DNA of 64,000 nucleotides from Companilactobacillus huachuanensis (GCF_005404815.1 NZ_BJDF01000011.1:1-64000); one strand, 5' to 3'. Counted from the first letter of the stretch, positions 8,857-18,892 are shown. Notes: generated from the sequence alone by a model not told the origin. Translations and numbers: made by a program.

Positions 8857-9504
8857 ATGGACGAGACAAAAAAGTTAGTAAATAATGATTTTGAAGATAT
8901 TATGTTAAATCGCCACTCATATCGTAATTTTAAGAGTGATGTAGTTATTCCACGTGAAGAGATCACTGAGATGCTCAAGGAAGCAATCACGGCTCCTTCA
9001 GCATGTAATTTACAGTCATGGCATTTTGTTGTCTGTGATGACGCTAAGGGTAAGGAAAAAGCTCATTCAGTTGTGATGCCATTCAACTATCCACAGATTG
9101 ACAGCGCATCCGCAGTTATCTTCGTTTTGGGTGATACACAATCACACCTAAAGTATCGTGACGTTTGGAATAAAGCCTGTGAAAATGGACAAATCACACC
9201 AGAAGAACGTGACAAAGTATTCAAGACATTCTTGCCATTATACGAACATGCTGACAGAAGTTTCTTGGAAAAAGATGCTACGATCGACGGAAGTATGGCC
9301 GCTATGCAATTGTTATTGATTGCAAGAGCTCACGGATATGAAGCCAATCCAATGTCTGGTTATTTCTTCGATAAAGTTGCCGCAGCATTTGACTTGGATA
9401 GTGACCGTTATATACCCATTACAGCAGTCGCTATTGGTAAACCAGAAGGTACATTTACTAAATCAGTTCGTTATGACGTTAAAGATGTCAGTGAATTTAT
9501 TTAG
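8857..9504 (+). CDS. Nitroreductase-family FMN oxidoreductase
   Basis: The 215-residue protein has the family opening (IMLNRHSYRNFKSD, the HSYR/RRSxR phosphate-binding motif of FMN), APSACNLQSWHF and the C-terminal IPITAVAIGKPEG. It forms a flavin dimer that reduces nitro groups, quinones or enones with NAD(P)H in the cytoplasm. The start uses GGGAGAA; two in-frame ATGs lie closer to it. A cre-like site upstream suggests catabolite control. It is a single gene with its own strong terminator. The substrate is unknown. Confidence 0.88.
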   Translation: MDETKKLVNNDFEDIMLNRHSYRNFKSDVVIPREEITEMLKEAITAPSACNLQSWHFVVCDDAKGKEKAHSVVMPFNYPQIDSASAVIFVLGDTQSHLKYRDVWNKACENGQITPEERDKVFKTFLPLYEHADRSFLEKDATIDGSMAAMQLLLIARAHGYEANPMSGYFFDKVAAAFDLDSDRYIPITAVAIGKPEGTFTKSVRYDVKDVSEFI

Positions 9505-9562
9505 GCTTTTCAGTTTTTTTGATGTTTTCAATATTGTATTGAATTTATAAATGTTTATATGA

Positions 9563-9611
9563 AAAATAGGCTTCATTCAGAAATTAAGCAATTCTGGATG
9601 AAGCCTATTTT
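9563..9611. terminator. Terminator after the nitroreductase gene
   Basis: AAATAGGCTTCAT...CAGAA pairs with TTCTG...ATGAAGCCTATTTT; long stem plus T-run. Confidence 0.8.
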
Positions 9612-9659
9612 AATGTGGAGTGATGGCATAGCTTTGGCGTTGTTAATTTATTTATAATT

Positions 9660-9848
9660 CAATTAGTCGGAAGGTCTGAGAATATTCACCAGTTGTGGGT
9701 GTGGCGTTAGAGCTTTAGCTCTTACACCACCGGGCGAGTTTGGAGACTTTCCGGTCTATGGAAAGGCTTCAAACCGAGGTTTGAGACCGCTTCTCAGGCT
9801 CGAACCGGTCCGCATAGCAGGTGAATATTCTCAGACCTGGAGACGGCC
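9660..9848 (-). repeat. Palindromic element E (full form, reverse orientation)
   Basis: P1 arms AGGTCTGAGAATATTCACC (9672-9690) and its perfect complement (9820-9838). On the minus strand: P2 GGTTCGAG/CTCAAACC, P3 GTTTGAAGCCTTTCC with its partner, P4 GGTGGTGTAAGAGCT AAA partner. It begins about 15 bases after the stop of the minus-strand permease, so it is in sense with that gene. Confidence 0.88.
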
Positions 9849-9852
9849 AGCT

Positions 9853-11271
9853 TTAATCCAATTCTTCATCATCTATTTCTGTGGATTCAATAGATTTTGT
9901 AACTGGAACTTTATTACGTTCTTTGACGAAGTAGATTATCGTCATAACGACTAAAAAGACGACTCCGACCATCAATGAAACGGTTGTTTCAGGATTTAAG
10001 AACATAAACACTAAGATAATTAATAGTGAAATAATTGCGAGGTAATTACTCGTTGGATAGAATGGCATTTTGAATGGATGAGTTTTCATCATTTCATGAT
10101 TGATTTTTCTGAAACGCAGCTCACTCAAGAGGATTACGAACCATGGCACCATACCTGGCAAGACACTGGAGCTGTATACGATAACGAAGATGTTGCTTGA
10201 TGTGTGAAGGAATAGTGGCAAGGTATAGTTCAAAATTAATCCTAATAAAATACCAATTGAAATGGCCAACACAGGGATGTATGGAACATTGTGCTTTGAA
10301 AGTTTTACGAAAGATTTAGGTAAATGTTTTTCCAAACCAAGTGTGTAAAGCATTCTACTAGAGCTGAAAATACCTGAGTTACAGCCGGACATGGCAGCTG
10401 TCAACATAACGAAGTTAATGATTTCAGCCGCAAAGGTAATTCCAACTTTAGAAAATGTTTCAACGAATGGGGAACCAATAGTGCCTAATTTGTCCCATGG
10501 ATAGATAGCAACGATAACGAAAATCGCTCCGATATAGAAAATTAAGATTCTACCAACGATTGAACGGATGGCTCTAACGATATTTTCTTGAGGATTTTCA
10601 GCTTCACCCGCTGTAACCCCGATAACTTCGATACCTTGATACGAGGCGACAACGATTGAAAGTGCAAAGACGAAACCTTTGAGACCACCTGTGAAGAAAC
10701 CACCGTTTGTCCAGAGATTACTGATTCCAACGGGATGACCGCCATTACCAACACCAAAGACGATAACGAAGAACCCTAAGATGATCATCATAATAATTGT
10801 AAGAACCTTAATTAAGGCAAACCAGAATTCTAATTCACCATAGGCTTTGACAGAAGTTAAGTTGGCTAGGCAAAGCGTAACGACTACGACGACCCCGGCA
10901 ATCCATTTTGGCATCGTAGGAAACCAAAACTCGAGGTAAGTTCCGACGGCGATAACTTCACTGATACCAACGACTAAGTATTGAAAAACATTGCTCCAAG
11001 CTGTTAAATATCCAACTACAGGATGCAGATATTCAGTCGCATACTTGGCAAATGAACCAGTAGCAGGGTCAACGTAAAGCATTTCGCCTAAAGCGCGCAT
11101 GACCATGTATAGGATCAACCCAGCCAAGGCATATGCCAATAAGACTGAAGGACCGGTCCACTTGATCGTAGATGCAGATCCCATGAAAAGACCAACCCCA
11201 ATGGTTCCGCCCAAAGCAATCATTTGCATTTGTCTTGAAGATAAACTGCGACTCAGTTTTTCCTTAGCCAT
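9853..11271 (-). CDS. APC-family amino acid permease, AAT type
   Basis: The 472-residue membrane protein has 12 predicted segments and the amino-acid-transporter-family signature: QMQMIALGGTIGVGLFMGSA at residues 14-33, then YQGIEVIGVTAGEAENP in the middle. The AAT family (AroP, LysP, ProY, GabP) imports amino acids with protons. The C-terminal about 25 residues are acidic and cytoplasmic. The start follows GAGGGCGG; an upstream ATG is less well placed. It diverges from the Rgg-like regulator, which could control it. The substrate is unresolved. Confidence 0.88.
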   Translation of the reverse strand: MAKEKLSRSLSSRQMQMIALGGTIGVGLFMGSASTIKWTGPSVLLAYALAGLILYMVMRALGEMLYVDPATGSFAKYATEYLHPVVGYLTAWSNVFQYLVVGISEVIAVGTYLEFWFPTMPKWIAGVVVVVTLCLANLTSVKAYGELEFWFALIKVLTIIMMIILGFFVIVFGVGNGGHPVGISNLWTNGGFFTGGLKGFVFALSIVVASYQGIEVIGVTAGEAENPQENIVRAIRSIVGRILIFYIGAIFVIVAIYPWDKLGTIGSPFVETFSKVGITFAAEIINFVMLTAAMSGCNSGIFSSSRMLYTLGLEKHLPKSFVKLSKHNVPYIPVLAISIGILLGLILNYTLPLFLHTSSNIFVIVYSSSVLPGMVPWFVILLSELRFRKINHEMMKTHPFKMPFYPTSNYLAIISLLIILVFMFLNPETTVSLMVGVVFLVVMTIIYFVKERNKVPVTKSIESTEIDDEELD

Positions 11272-11615
11272 ATATAAACCGCCCTCTTTGTTCACGTTTC
11301 ATGAACACTTGTATTAATAACATGGATTATATGATAACGCAGTCCTGTGAAAATGTCATATGTTTTTTCATATTATTATGAAAAAGTTAGATGTAAAGTT
11401 AAATGCTTAATATTCTAGATAAATATTTTTATTTTGTGATTCAATATAAATTTGTTTATATATATTTACAAATCAACATATAAATTAGATAATATAGGAT
11501 AATAGTAGAGAGGCTCTTTGAATCTTAATAATTATGCGGGATATAAAGGCAAAGCTTTACCTTTTATTCCGCATAATTTATCTACTGGATTTGAAGATGT
11601 AGCGAGGACAAAACT
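11272..11615. promoter_or_regulatory. Divergent control region with a long hairpin
   Basis: AT-rich region between the permease and the Rgg-like regulator. A hairpin (AATTATGCGG at 11530-11539, complement at 11569-11578, extended by AAAGG/CCTTT) sits 38 bases before the regulator start and lacks a T-run. A 22-codon ORF is embedded at 11534-11602. Confidence 0.45.
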
Positions 11616-12497
11616 ATGGATATTAATATTTTTATTGAGCGGAGAAAGTCATTAAAAATGTCACAGGTAAAGCTGTGCGAGGGTATTTGTACGCAATCGA
11701 CCTTGAGCAAATTTGAGAATAATGGTCGTGTACCTTCATTGAATATCTTGAATAAACTTTGTGAACGTCTGGGGCTTTCGGTTGATGATCTTTATAAAAA
11801 CTCGACTGATTCCACGACTCATATGCGTCGAGTTTTAGAGCAGATCGAAAAGAAATTTATGATGGAAAGTTATCCTGAAGTGGCTCAAGGTTTGAGTGAA
11901 ATTGATGTTAATACAATCAACAATCCGACCTTGAAACTCCAGTACTACTACCAAAAAGGCTTGTTTACAGCACTAACTAATGGGAAACCTGAAGAGATGT
12001 TTTTCTACTTTTCACAGATTTTGGACGATTTAGACGAAAAACATCAGACAATTTATTCGTATATCGCTTATATTGGCTTGGGAACCTTTTATTCTCGACT
12101 CAATCAAATTAAAGAAGCTGATTTCTATTTTGAAAAAGCTTGGAACTTTATTAAATTACATGCAAATGAAACCTATCCTAAAAACACAGTGAATGACTAT
12201 TTACGTTTATTGACTGTTATCTTTTTTACAGCTTCCTTCTATATTAAGGTCAATGATTTTGACAAGGGGACAGACCTAGTTAATCGCGGGATTAAGTTGT
12301 GTGCTGAAGAACACATGACTTACTACTTGCCTCGGTTGAAGTTGTTGGCTGCCAAGATTGCTATTGGTCAGGGAAAATCATCTGAAGAAGTTTTAGGACT
12401 ATTAACAGAAGCCGCTGCCTTTGCCAAGATCAATCGCAATGAAGTGGTTGAATTGAGAATTAATGCATTACGTAAACAGTATGAAGAAAGTAATTAG
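11616..12497 (+). CDS. Rgg/PlcR-like transcription regulator (HTH plus TPR-like repeats)
   Basis: The 293-residue protein has an XRE helix-turn-helix at residues 5-60 (MSQVKLCEGICTQSTLSKFE) followed by an all-helical region with TPR-like repeats (YIGLGTFYSRLNQIKEADFYFEKAWNF at about 150-177). This is the architecture of the RRNPP family (Rgg, PlcR, PrgX), whose members bind a short imported peptide and switch transcription. The permease and a hairpin lie immediately upstream. No clear pheromone gene is present; a 22-codon ORF in the upstream hairpin is a weak candidate. The target genes cannot be told from sequence. Confidence 0.8.
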   Translation: MDINIFIERRKSLKMSQVKLCEGICTQSTLSKFENNGRVPSLNILNKLCERLGLSVDDLYKNSTDSTTHMRRVLEQIEKKFMMESYPEVAQGLSEIDVNTINNPTLKLQYYYQKGLFTALTNGKPEEMFFYFSQILDDLDEKHQTIYSYIAYIGLGTFYSRLNQIKEADFYFEKAWNFIKLHANETYPKNTVNDYLRLLTVIFFTASFYIKVNDFDKGTDLVNRGIKLCAEEHMTYYLPRLKLLAAKIAIGQGKSSEEVLGLLTEAAAFAKINRNEVVELRINALRKQYEESN

Positions 12498-12534
12498 GAT
12501 GGTTAATCCGATTATTCTAAATATTGAGCTATTT

Positions 12535-12826
12535 AGGTAAGTATGCCGTTTCCAGAGCTGAGAGTATTCAATTGCTGCGCGGAACGGCCCGAGCCTGGGA
12601 AGCGGTCTCGAGCCTCGGTTGAAGCCTCGCAAAACCCGCGAGGCTTCAACACGTCCGGTGGTGTAATTGCTGAAGCAATAACGCCACTTTCGCTGCAAAT
12701 GAATACTCTCAGCTCTTCCAACTAGTTTATTTTTTTAATGGCAGTAGAAAAAAAGACTTCTGATTATTTAAATAAATTAGCTCTAGGCCTTTAACAACAA
12801 TGGTTATATTAATTTTTCAACCTTCA
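12535..12826 (+). repeat. Palindromic element F (full form with tail)
   Basis: P1 arms are 12555-12579 and 12691-12715 (25 bp with two mismatches). P2 is GGCCCGAG/CTCGAGCC; P3 GTTGAAGCCTCGC/GCGAGGCTTCAAC is perfect; P4 is GTGGTGTAATTGCT GAA partner. The AT-rich tail ends in TTTTTCAACCTTCAG. The left terminal repeat is missing. It lies 40 bases after the regulator stop, sense strand, and is nearly identical to element I. Confidence 0.9.
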
Positions 12827-12838
12827 GTTTTGAAAATA

Positions 12839-12883
12839 AAAATGATAGAAAGCATCCCTTAATCGGAAGCTTTCTATCATTTT
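12839..12883. terminator. Terminator of the Cna_B adhesin gene
   Basis: AAAATGATAGAAAGC pairs with GCTTTCTATCATTTT, loop of 14 bases; usable from both sides. Confidence 0.8.
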
Positions 12884-12900
12884 GTTTTGTCGTAATTTAT

Positions 12901-15900
12901 CTAAACTCTTTTACGTTTTAATTCAAAGATTGAAATTAATCCTAGAATCAATACTCCTAAAATTGAATAAAGAATATTGGCATCTTTGGAACCGGTCTGA
13001 GGCAAAAGGCCATTTGAAGTATTAGTCTTTTGATAAGGAACGGATGGAACCATTGGATTGCCAGATGTGAAGTTGGTAGTTGTGTTAGAACCGCCACCAC
13101 CGTTACCTGTATTTACTTGGTCTCCAGTACCACCGTTGTTGCCGTTATTACCATCAGGATTTCCGGGAGTAAATGGATTGCCAGGGTTATCAGGATTTTC
13201 CGGTGTCTTTGGTGTATGAGTATTAGTTATCGTTATAACGCCGCCATTTGCTGACTGAGAGGTAGTATAGCCAGAAACGTTATTTTCTTTAATACTGTAT
13301 TTGCCGTTCTTGTCCAAATTATTCCAAGTGTATGACCAAGCATTGAGTGAATTCAATTGAACCGCTTGACCAGTTACTACACCATCCCTTAATAGATGAA
13401 TAGTTACTTGGCTAGGACGAAGGTTGTCTTTGTTATTGTTGTCATTCCAAAGTTTATTAACGGTTAGATTAGTTTTATCGTCTGTTGTTGTGCTTGGCGT
13501 GTGTGTATTGGTGATTTTCACGTCAGTTGCATCGGTTTTATCAATGTTAGATGCGTAGTTGGCAACTGTGTCCTCAGAAACGCTGTAAGTTGATTCTTTG
13601 TCGAGTCCGGTAAAGTTATAGTTCCAACTGTTATTAGCGTTTAAAACGGCTGAATTGATTTCTTTACCATCTTTAAAGAGATGAACGGTAACTTGATTAG
13701 GACGAAGGCCATCTTTGTTATTATTGTCGCTCCAAGTTTTAGTAACATTCAAGTTAGTTTTGTCATCAGTTGGAGTTGTCGTTGAAGGTGTATGCGTATT
13801 GATGATTTGCACATTAGTTGCATTAGTTGAATCAATGTTTGTTGTGTAGTTAGCGACTTTATCTTCTGTGATAGTATATTTAGCAGTCTTATCAAGTCCA
13901 GTAAAGTCGTGGTTCCAGTTGTTATCGGAATTTAAAACGGCTGAATCAACTTTATTACCATCTTTTAATAAGTTAACTGTGACTGAAGTAGGACGAAGAT
14001 TATCTTTATTATTGCTGTCGCTCCAAATTTTGGTGACATTCAAATTGGTTGTTGTATCACCAGTATTGCCACCGGAATTTGGTAATGTATTGGTGATCGT
14101 AGCTGTTGTCGCATTTGAATATGCGATAGTCGGTGTGTAACCTGCGGGAGGATTTATTTCAGAGACTGTATATGCAATATCTTTGTCATTTGCAGTCTTA
14201 TCAAGTTTATCCCAATTGTATGTCCAACCATTATCCTTATTCAAAGTTACTGGTGACCCACTATTTACACCGTTAGCTTTTAATTGAACTTGGACTGAAG
14301 TAGGACGGTTAGCACTATTGTTGTCGTTCCAAATTTTAGATACTTGGAAATTCGTCTGATTGTCAGTTGGTGTTGTGTTGGCCGTATTAGTGATTGTCGC
14401 GGAAGTGTCAGTTTGATCAACATCAATGTTTTTGGCATAACCGGTAACATCATCTTCATTAGCTGAGTATTGAATAGCTTTGCCAGCAGCATCGTTCTTA
14501 GCTAAACCAGTCCAAGTGTAAGACCATTTGCCATTAGTATCAGGCTTGATAGTTACTGGATCACCAGTCTGAGTACCGTTAGCTGTTAAATGCACTGTGA
14601 TTGAACTAGGACGCTTGGAACTGTCGGTATCAGACCAAACCTTGTTAACGGTGAAGTCTCGCGTATCGTCAGTTGGCGTAGTCGTTGAATCGTGTGTATT
14701 TGTGATGGTTTCTGTCGTTTTGTCATCGTTATATGTGATTGATGGGGTATATCCGTCGACAGTATCCACTTCTTTTGCGGAGTAAGTTATTTCATTACCA
14801 TCTGCGTCATATTTTGGAAGCTGATTAGTTTTACTAGATGTATCTGCGGAATCATTAGCACCAAATTTGTATGTCCAGTTATTTTCAGAATTCAAAGTTA
14901 CTGGGTCGCCAAGGGCCTGATCGCCTTGATTATTGTCATTCTGATACAGCTGAATTTGAACAGAAGTAGGATCCGTGACATCTTTATTATCGCCGTCGTC
15001 CCAGACTTTGTTGACGGTTAAACTAGTAGCAAGGGTATTGGTAACAACTTTATCGTAATTATTATTGTAGTTGTAACTGTCAGATGAAATGTAGTTTGAG
15101 GGTATATCTGATTCGGATACGTACCATCTGTCGGGTGAGGTTAATTCTGGTAGATTTTCGAAGGTATATGTCCATCCATTTTCCTTCGATAATTTTGCCG
15201 AATTAGTTGCTGAACTAGAATAATCACTTGGAACTTTATGATTTCCAGTAAATGCGCTCACTGTGATAGGATCGTGATCATCTTGAGCCTTGCCATCATT
15301 CCAAACCTTTTTAACGGTAAATTTAGTTTTATCAGGAGTTAAAGTATTAATTATATTTTGTAGAGTTGTGCTCTGTGTTGGATCTGGAATATTCACAGTA
15401 CCCGTGAATCCAGGTGCTGTAGTTGCATCTTCTTGAACGGTATAGTTGATTTCATTACCATTAGCGTCGTACTTTGGAAGATTGTAGAAACTATACGTCC
15501 AGTTATTGTCATCTGAAACTGTTTGAGACTGGTCCGTTTTTATGGAATTGGCCAATAAATCGATAGTTACCGATGTAGGTTTGTTAATTCCAGTAGGTAG
15601 TACACTAGGAAGATCCCATAATTTTGTACCAACTATTGAAGTAATAGCGCTACTGGCTCCTGCGTCACTACCCAATTTATTGGTTGAAAGATTGACAGGT
15701 ATACTTTGAATTTCAGTTGTTTTAGAAATCAAATCTCCAGTATTACCATATGAATCTGATAAATTGTCAGTATTAGTAATTTGTGTATCATAATTAATTA
15801 TTATGGTTTGATTAATGTCACCGAATTTAGCAGTGAAACCTTGGTCAGTTGTTTCTAAGCCCTTTAACATGTTAGTTTCTTTGTCATCTGTCCTTACGCC

Positions 15901-16686
15901 CGTCGTTTTATCGAAGGATGTAGGATAAGCAACAATTGGGTGGTCAGAATCATTTAATAATTTTTGATTAGGACCGATAGTATCTTTATAAATGGCGTCA
16001 GGAATCGATGCTTCTTTATAGTTAATTCTGACAGTCCAGTGGATGATATTCCCGTCAAAACCACCATATTTGTAAAGAACTTCTTTATTATCAGGCAATG
16101 ATGGTTTTACACTGACGGTACCAGTTGAATTGGAATCTGGATTACTAGCCGTTCCTTGACTGGTCCAATCCAATACGATGTCCTTGCTGAAGTCAGTATT
16201 GGCGTCCCAAGAAACTCGGTTGACCCAAAATGACCCTATAAGAGGGGAGTCTCCTTTTGAAAGACTCTCGGCTGTGTCGTTGAAAGTTATCGTAATTGTC
16301 CTGGTTTGAGGATCCAAAACGTCAGTCCCGATAACAGTGGAACTCCCTTTTTGATAAACATTAGCTGTATCGGCATTACTTAAAGCAAGTTCTTTCGGAA
16401 CGGTAACGACCATTGTGTCACCAGCGTGAATAACTTGATTAGTGCCATTTAATTTATTTGAGAATTCCCAATAAGCTTTCATTGATTGATTTTGATCGAA
16501 AGTAGTTAATTTATTACCATCCAAATCTTGTAACTGAACAGAAGTTATTAATGAATCTCCCCAATTTGGACCCGAAGCCGTACTCGTGGTGGAATCTGCT
16601 GCTTTGACAATGCTACTTGAGCTGGTCATAAAAACAGACAGGATTATGATCAGTAGACTAAATATGCTATTTCCCTTTTTAAACAT
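12901..16686 (-). CDS. Large LPxTG cell wall adhesin with collagen-binding-like head and eight Cna_B repeats
   Basis: The 1261-residue protein has a signal peptide (residues 1-30, cleaved after VKA), then an N-terminal adhesin head of about 330 residues (LITSVQLQDLDGNKLTTFDQNQ...), resembling collagen-binding or SdrG-like domains. Eight Cna_B domains follow, each opening with a KVW-type motif (TKLWDLPS, KKVWNDGK, NKVWDDGD, NKVWSDTD, SKIWNDNN, TKIWSDSN, TKTWSDNN, NKLWNDNN). Lys, Asn and Glu residues are placed as in intramolecular isopeptide bonds. A Pro/Gly/Asn-rich wall spacer precedes LPQTG (12991-13005), a hydrophobic segment and KRKR, so sortase should anchor it to peptidoglycan. No sortase gene is adjacent. 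The ligand is unknown. Confidence 0.92.
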   Translation of the reverse strand: MFKKGNSIFSLLIIILSVFMTSSSSIVKAADSTTSTASGPNWGDSLITSVQLQDLDGNKLTTFDQNQSMKAYWEFSNKLNGTNQVIHAGDTMVVTVPKELALSNADTANVYQKGSSTVIGTDVLDPQTRTITITFNDTAESLSKGDSPLIGSFWVNRVSWDANTDFSKDIVLDWTSQGTASNPDSNSTGTVSVKPSLPDNKEVLYKYGGFDGNIIHWTVRINYKEASIPDAIYKDTIGPNQKLLNDSDHPIVAYPTSFDKTTGVRTDDKETNMLKGLETTDQGFTAKFGDINQTIIINYDTQITNTDNLSDSYGNTGDLISKTTEIQSIPVNLSTNKLGSDAGASSAITSIVGTKLWDLPSVLPTGINKPTSVTIDLLANSIKTDQSQTVSDDNNWTYSFYNLPKYDANGNEINYTVQEDATTAPGFTGTVNIPDPTQSTTLQNIINTLTPDKTKFTVKKVWNDGKAQDDHDPITVSAFTGNHKVPSDYSSSATNSAKLSKENGWTYTFENLPELTSPDRWYVSESDIPSNYISSDSYNYNNNYDKVVTNTLATSLTVNKVWDDGDNKDVTDPTSVQIQLYQNDNNQGDQALGDPVTLNSENNWTYKFGANDSADTSSKTNQLPKYDADGNEITYSAKEVDTVDGYTPSITYNDDKTTETITNTHDSTTTPTDDTRDFTVNKVWSDTDSSKRPSSITVHLTANGTQTGDPVTIKPDTNGKWSYTWTGLAKNDAAGKAIQYSANEDDVTGYAKNIDVDQTDTSATITNTANTTPTDNQTNFQVSKIWNDNNSANRPTSVQVQLKANGVNSGSPVTLNKDNGWTYNWDKLDKTANDKDIAYTVSEINPPAGYTPTIAYSNATTATITNTLPNSGGNTGDTTTNLNVTKIWSDSNNKDNLRPTSVTVNLLKDGNKVDSAVLNSDNNWNHDFTGLDKTAKYTITEDKVANYTTNIDSTNATNVQIINTHTPSTTTPTDDKTNLNVTKTWSDNNNKDGLRPNQVTVHLFKDGKEINSAVLNANNSWNYNFTGLDKESTYSVSEDTVANYASNIDKTDATDVKITNTHTPSTTTDDKTNLTVNKLWNDNNNKDNLRPSQVTIHLLRDGVVTGQAVQLNSLNAWSYTWNNLDKNGKYSIKENNVSGYTTSQSANGGVITITNTHTPKTPENPDNPGNPFTPGNPDGNNGNNGGTGDQVNTGNGGGGSNTTTNFTSGNPMVPSVPYQKTNTSNGLLPQTGSKDANILYSILGVLILGLISIFELKRKRV

Positions 16687-16895
16687 ATTTATTTTTCCCC
16701 CTAGTTCAGTAATTCATGAATACTTACTTAAATCCGTATATACCATTAATATTACTACTCGTATTAACAAATATAAATATATTGATAATGAAATTTAATA
16801 AAATCATACTATTATGGAAATGGCATATTCGATTAAACTTTCAACCTTTCTTTTATAAGCTATAATTACTATATCTGCACAATTTGGAGGAAAAC

Positions 16896-17690
16896 ATGGC
16901 CACACTTGAAGTTAAGAATTTACACGTTGAAATTGAAGACGAAGAACGAAAGACAAAAAAAGAAATTCTAAAAGGCGTTAATCTTGAAATGAAGACTGGT
17001 GAAATCCATGCCATCATGGGTCCTAATGGTACTGGTAAATCAACTTTGTCACAAACAATCATGGGACAATCCAACTACCACGTTACTGAAGGCGATATTT
17101 TATTGAATGGTGAAAGTATTCTGGAAATGCCTGTCGATGAGCGAGCTCGTAAGGGATTATTCTTAGCAATGCAATATCCTGCTGAAATCCAAGGTGTAAC
17201 TAATGCTGAATTCTTGCGTGCTGCTATCAACGCTCGTCGTCCCGAAAATGACAAAATTTCAGTAATGGATTTTCTCAAAGAATTGGACAAGAATCTGGAA
17301 CTCTTAGATATGAGTCAAAAAATGACCGAAAGATATTTAAATGAGGGCTTTTCTGGTGGTGAAAAGAAGCGTAATGAAATCCTCCAATTATTGATGATCA
17401 AACCTAATTTTGCACTACTTGATGAAATTGATTCAGGTTTAGATATTGATGCGCTTAAAGTTGTTTCCAAGGGCGTTAACTCAATGCGCGGTGATAATTT
17501 TGGAGCATTGATTATTACTCACTACCAACGGCTTTTAAACTACATTCAACCCGATGTCGTCCATGTAATGATGGGTGGCCGAATCGTTAAAAATGGTCCA
17601 GCTGACCTTGCGTTGAAGTTGGAAAAAGAAGGTTACGCTGGTTTAAGGGATGAACTTGGACTTGATGTAAAATTGGTTGATGAGGATTAG
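16896..17690 (+). CDS. sufC: SufC, ABC-type ATPase of the SUF Fe-S assembly system
   Basis: The 264-residue ATPase has Walker A (GPNGTGKST), the ABC signature (GFSGGEKKRNEIL) and Walker B (FALLDEIDSGLDIDAL), all in SufC-specific form. It forms the SufBCD scaffold, where ATP hydrolysis opens the SufB-SufD interface for cluster assembly. The start follows GGAGG; an earlier in-frame codon lacks a site. It is the first gene of sufCDSUB; the next gene follows after 11 bases. A fragment like the palindromic element's terminal repeat (CTTTCAACCTTT) lies just upstream. Confidence 0.97.
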   Translation: MATLEVKNLHVEIEDEERKTKKEILKGVNLEMKTGEIHAIMGPNGTGKSTLSQTIMGQSNYHVTEGDILLNGESILEMPVDERARKGLFLAMQYPAEIQGVTNAEFLRAAINARRPENDKISVMDFLKELDKNLELLDMSQKMTERYLNEGFSGGEKKRNEILQLLMIKPNFALLDEIDSGLDIDALKVVSKGVNSMRGDNFGALIITHYQRLLNYIQPDVVHVMMGGRIVKNGPADLALKLEKEGYAGLRDELGLDVKLVDED

Positions 17691-17701
17691 GAGGCAGCGT
17701 T

Positions 17702-18892
17702 ATGACGCCGGACAAATTAGTACAAATCGCTACTGAAAACAATGAACCTGAGTGGTTTGTTCAAAAGAGACGAATGGCTTTGGATGTGATGGACGAATTG
17801 CCACTGCCAGAAATTCAGAGGTTTGATTTTCATAATTGGCAAATGACTCCAGATGTTTCTCAAAAAATTAGGACATCTTTGCAGCCTAATCAAAATTTCG
17901 TATTAACTGATATTTTTGATGCAATTAATGAATATCCAGAATTATTACAAAAATATTATATGCAAAAGGTTATTAAACCAGATGAAAATAAGTTTACAGC
18001 CTATCACACAGCGTTTATGAATCAAGGGATATTTCTCTATGTGCCCAAAAATACGGTGATTGAGGATCCAATTGAGATTAATTTAGAGCAAAATTCTCAG
18101 GCACCTTTTATTTCTCATATTTTGATTGTGGCAGAAGAGAATACGCAATTTTCATTTATTCAAAAAATGACTACAACAGGTGATCAGTCTGCAATTGCTA
18201 ATTGTATTGTGGAGATAGTTGCTCAAGCCAACAGTAATATTAAATATGCGGCGGTGGATGAATTGGGCGAGAATGTTACTTCCTATTTAAGTCGTCGTGC
18301 CTACGTGGGTCAAAATGCTTACGTGGATTGGTCGATTGGGATGATGAACAGTGGTAATACTATCGCTGACTTTGATACTGATCTGTATGGTGAAGGTTCG
18401 CATTCTGAAATTAAAGTGGTTGATATTACATCTGGTCGTCAGCAACAAGGTATTAATACGCGGGTAACTAATTATGGCAAACATTCAATTGGTCATATCA
18501 ATCAACGCGGTGTCATCATGGATCGTTCACGACTTATTTTTAACGGAATTGGACATATTATTAACGGTGCGTCAGGGTCGAATGCTGAGCAACAAAATCG
18601 TGTTTTAATGATGTCTAGCAAGGCTCATGGGGATGCTAATCCAATCTTATTAATTGATGAAAATGATGTGATAGCAGGTCATGCGGCTAGTGTTGGTCAA
18701 GTTGATCAAAAACAACTGTATTATTTAATGAGTCGTGGGATTGATAAGAAAACTGCCCAACGCCTGGTGATTCGAGGCTTTTTGGGAGATGTACTCGTCT
18801 CAATTCCGTCAAAACAAATTCGTGAACAATTAATCCAAACAATCGAGAGGAAGCTGGAAAATGGACAGCAAGTTTCTGAAAATTCGAAATGA
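17702..18892 (+). CDS. sufD: SufD, scaffold subunit of the SUF system
   Basis: This 396-residue beta-helix protein resembles SufB in its C-terminal half ([39 protein letters not shown]), the conserved SufB/D core. The N-terminal half (EPEWFVQKRRMALD) is also family-typical. It pairs with SufB and SufC to build and transfer [4Fe-4S] clusters. The start follows AGGAGG. Its 3' end overlaps sufS by 32 bases, implying translational coupling. Confidence 0.95.
   Translation: MTPDKLVQIATENNEPEWFVQKRRMALDVMDELPLPEIQRFDFHNWQMTPDVSQKIRTSLQPNQNFVLTDIFDAINEYPELLQKYYMQKVIKPDENKFTAYHTAFMNQGIFLYVPKNTVIEDPIEINLEQNSQAPFISHILIVAEENTQFSFIQKMTTTGDQSAIANCIVEIVAQANSNIKYAAVDELGENVTSYLSRRAYVGQNAYVDWSIGMMNSGNTIADFDTDLYGEGSHSEIKVVDITSGRQQQGINTRVTNYGKHSIGHINQRGVIMDRSRLIFNGIGHIINGASGSNAEQQNRVLMMSSKAHGDANPILLIDENDVIAGHAASVGQVDQKQLYYLMSRGIDKKTAQRLVIRGFLGDVLVSIPSKQIREQLIQTIERKLENGQQVSENSK

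Noticed and set aside
12543-12725. ORFs of about 60 codons on both strands inside elements F (12533-12725) and I (38366-38558) with nearly identical products
   Set aside because: They are translations of the palindromic repeat core. They lack ribosome sites, occur on both strands because of the symmetry and break in diverged copies.
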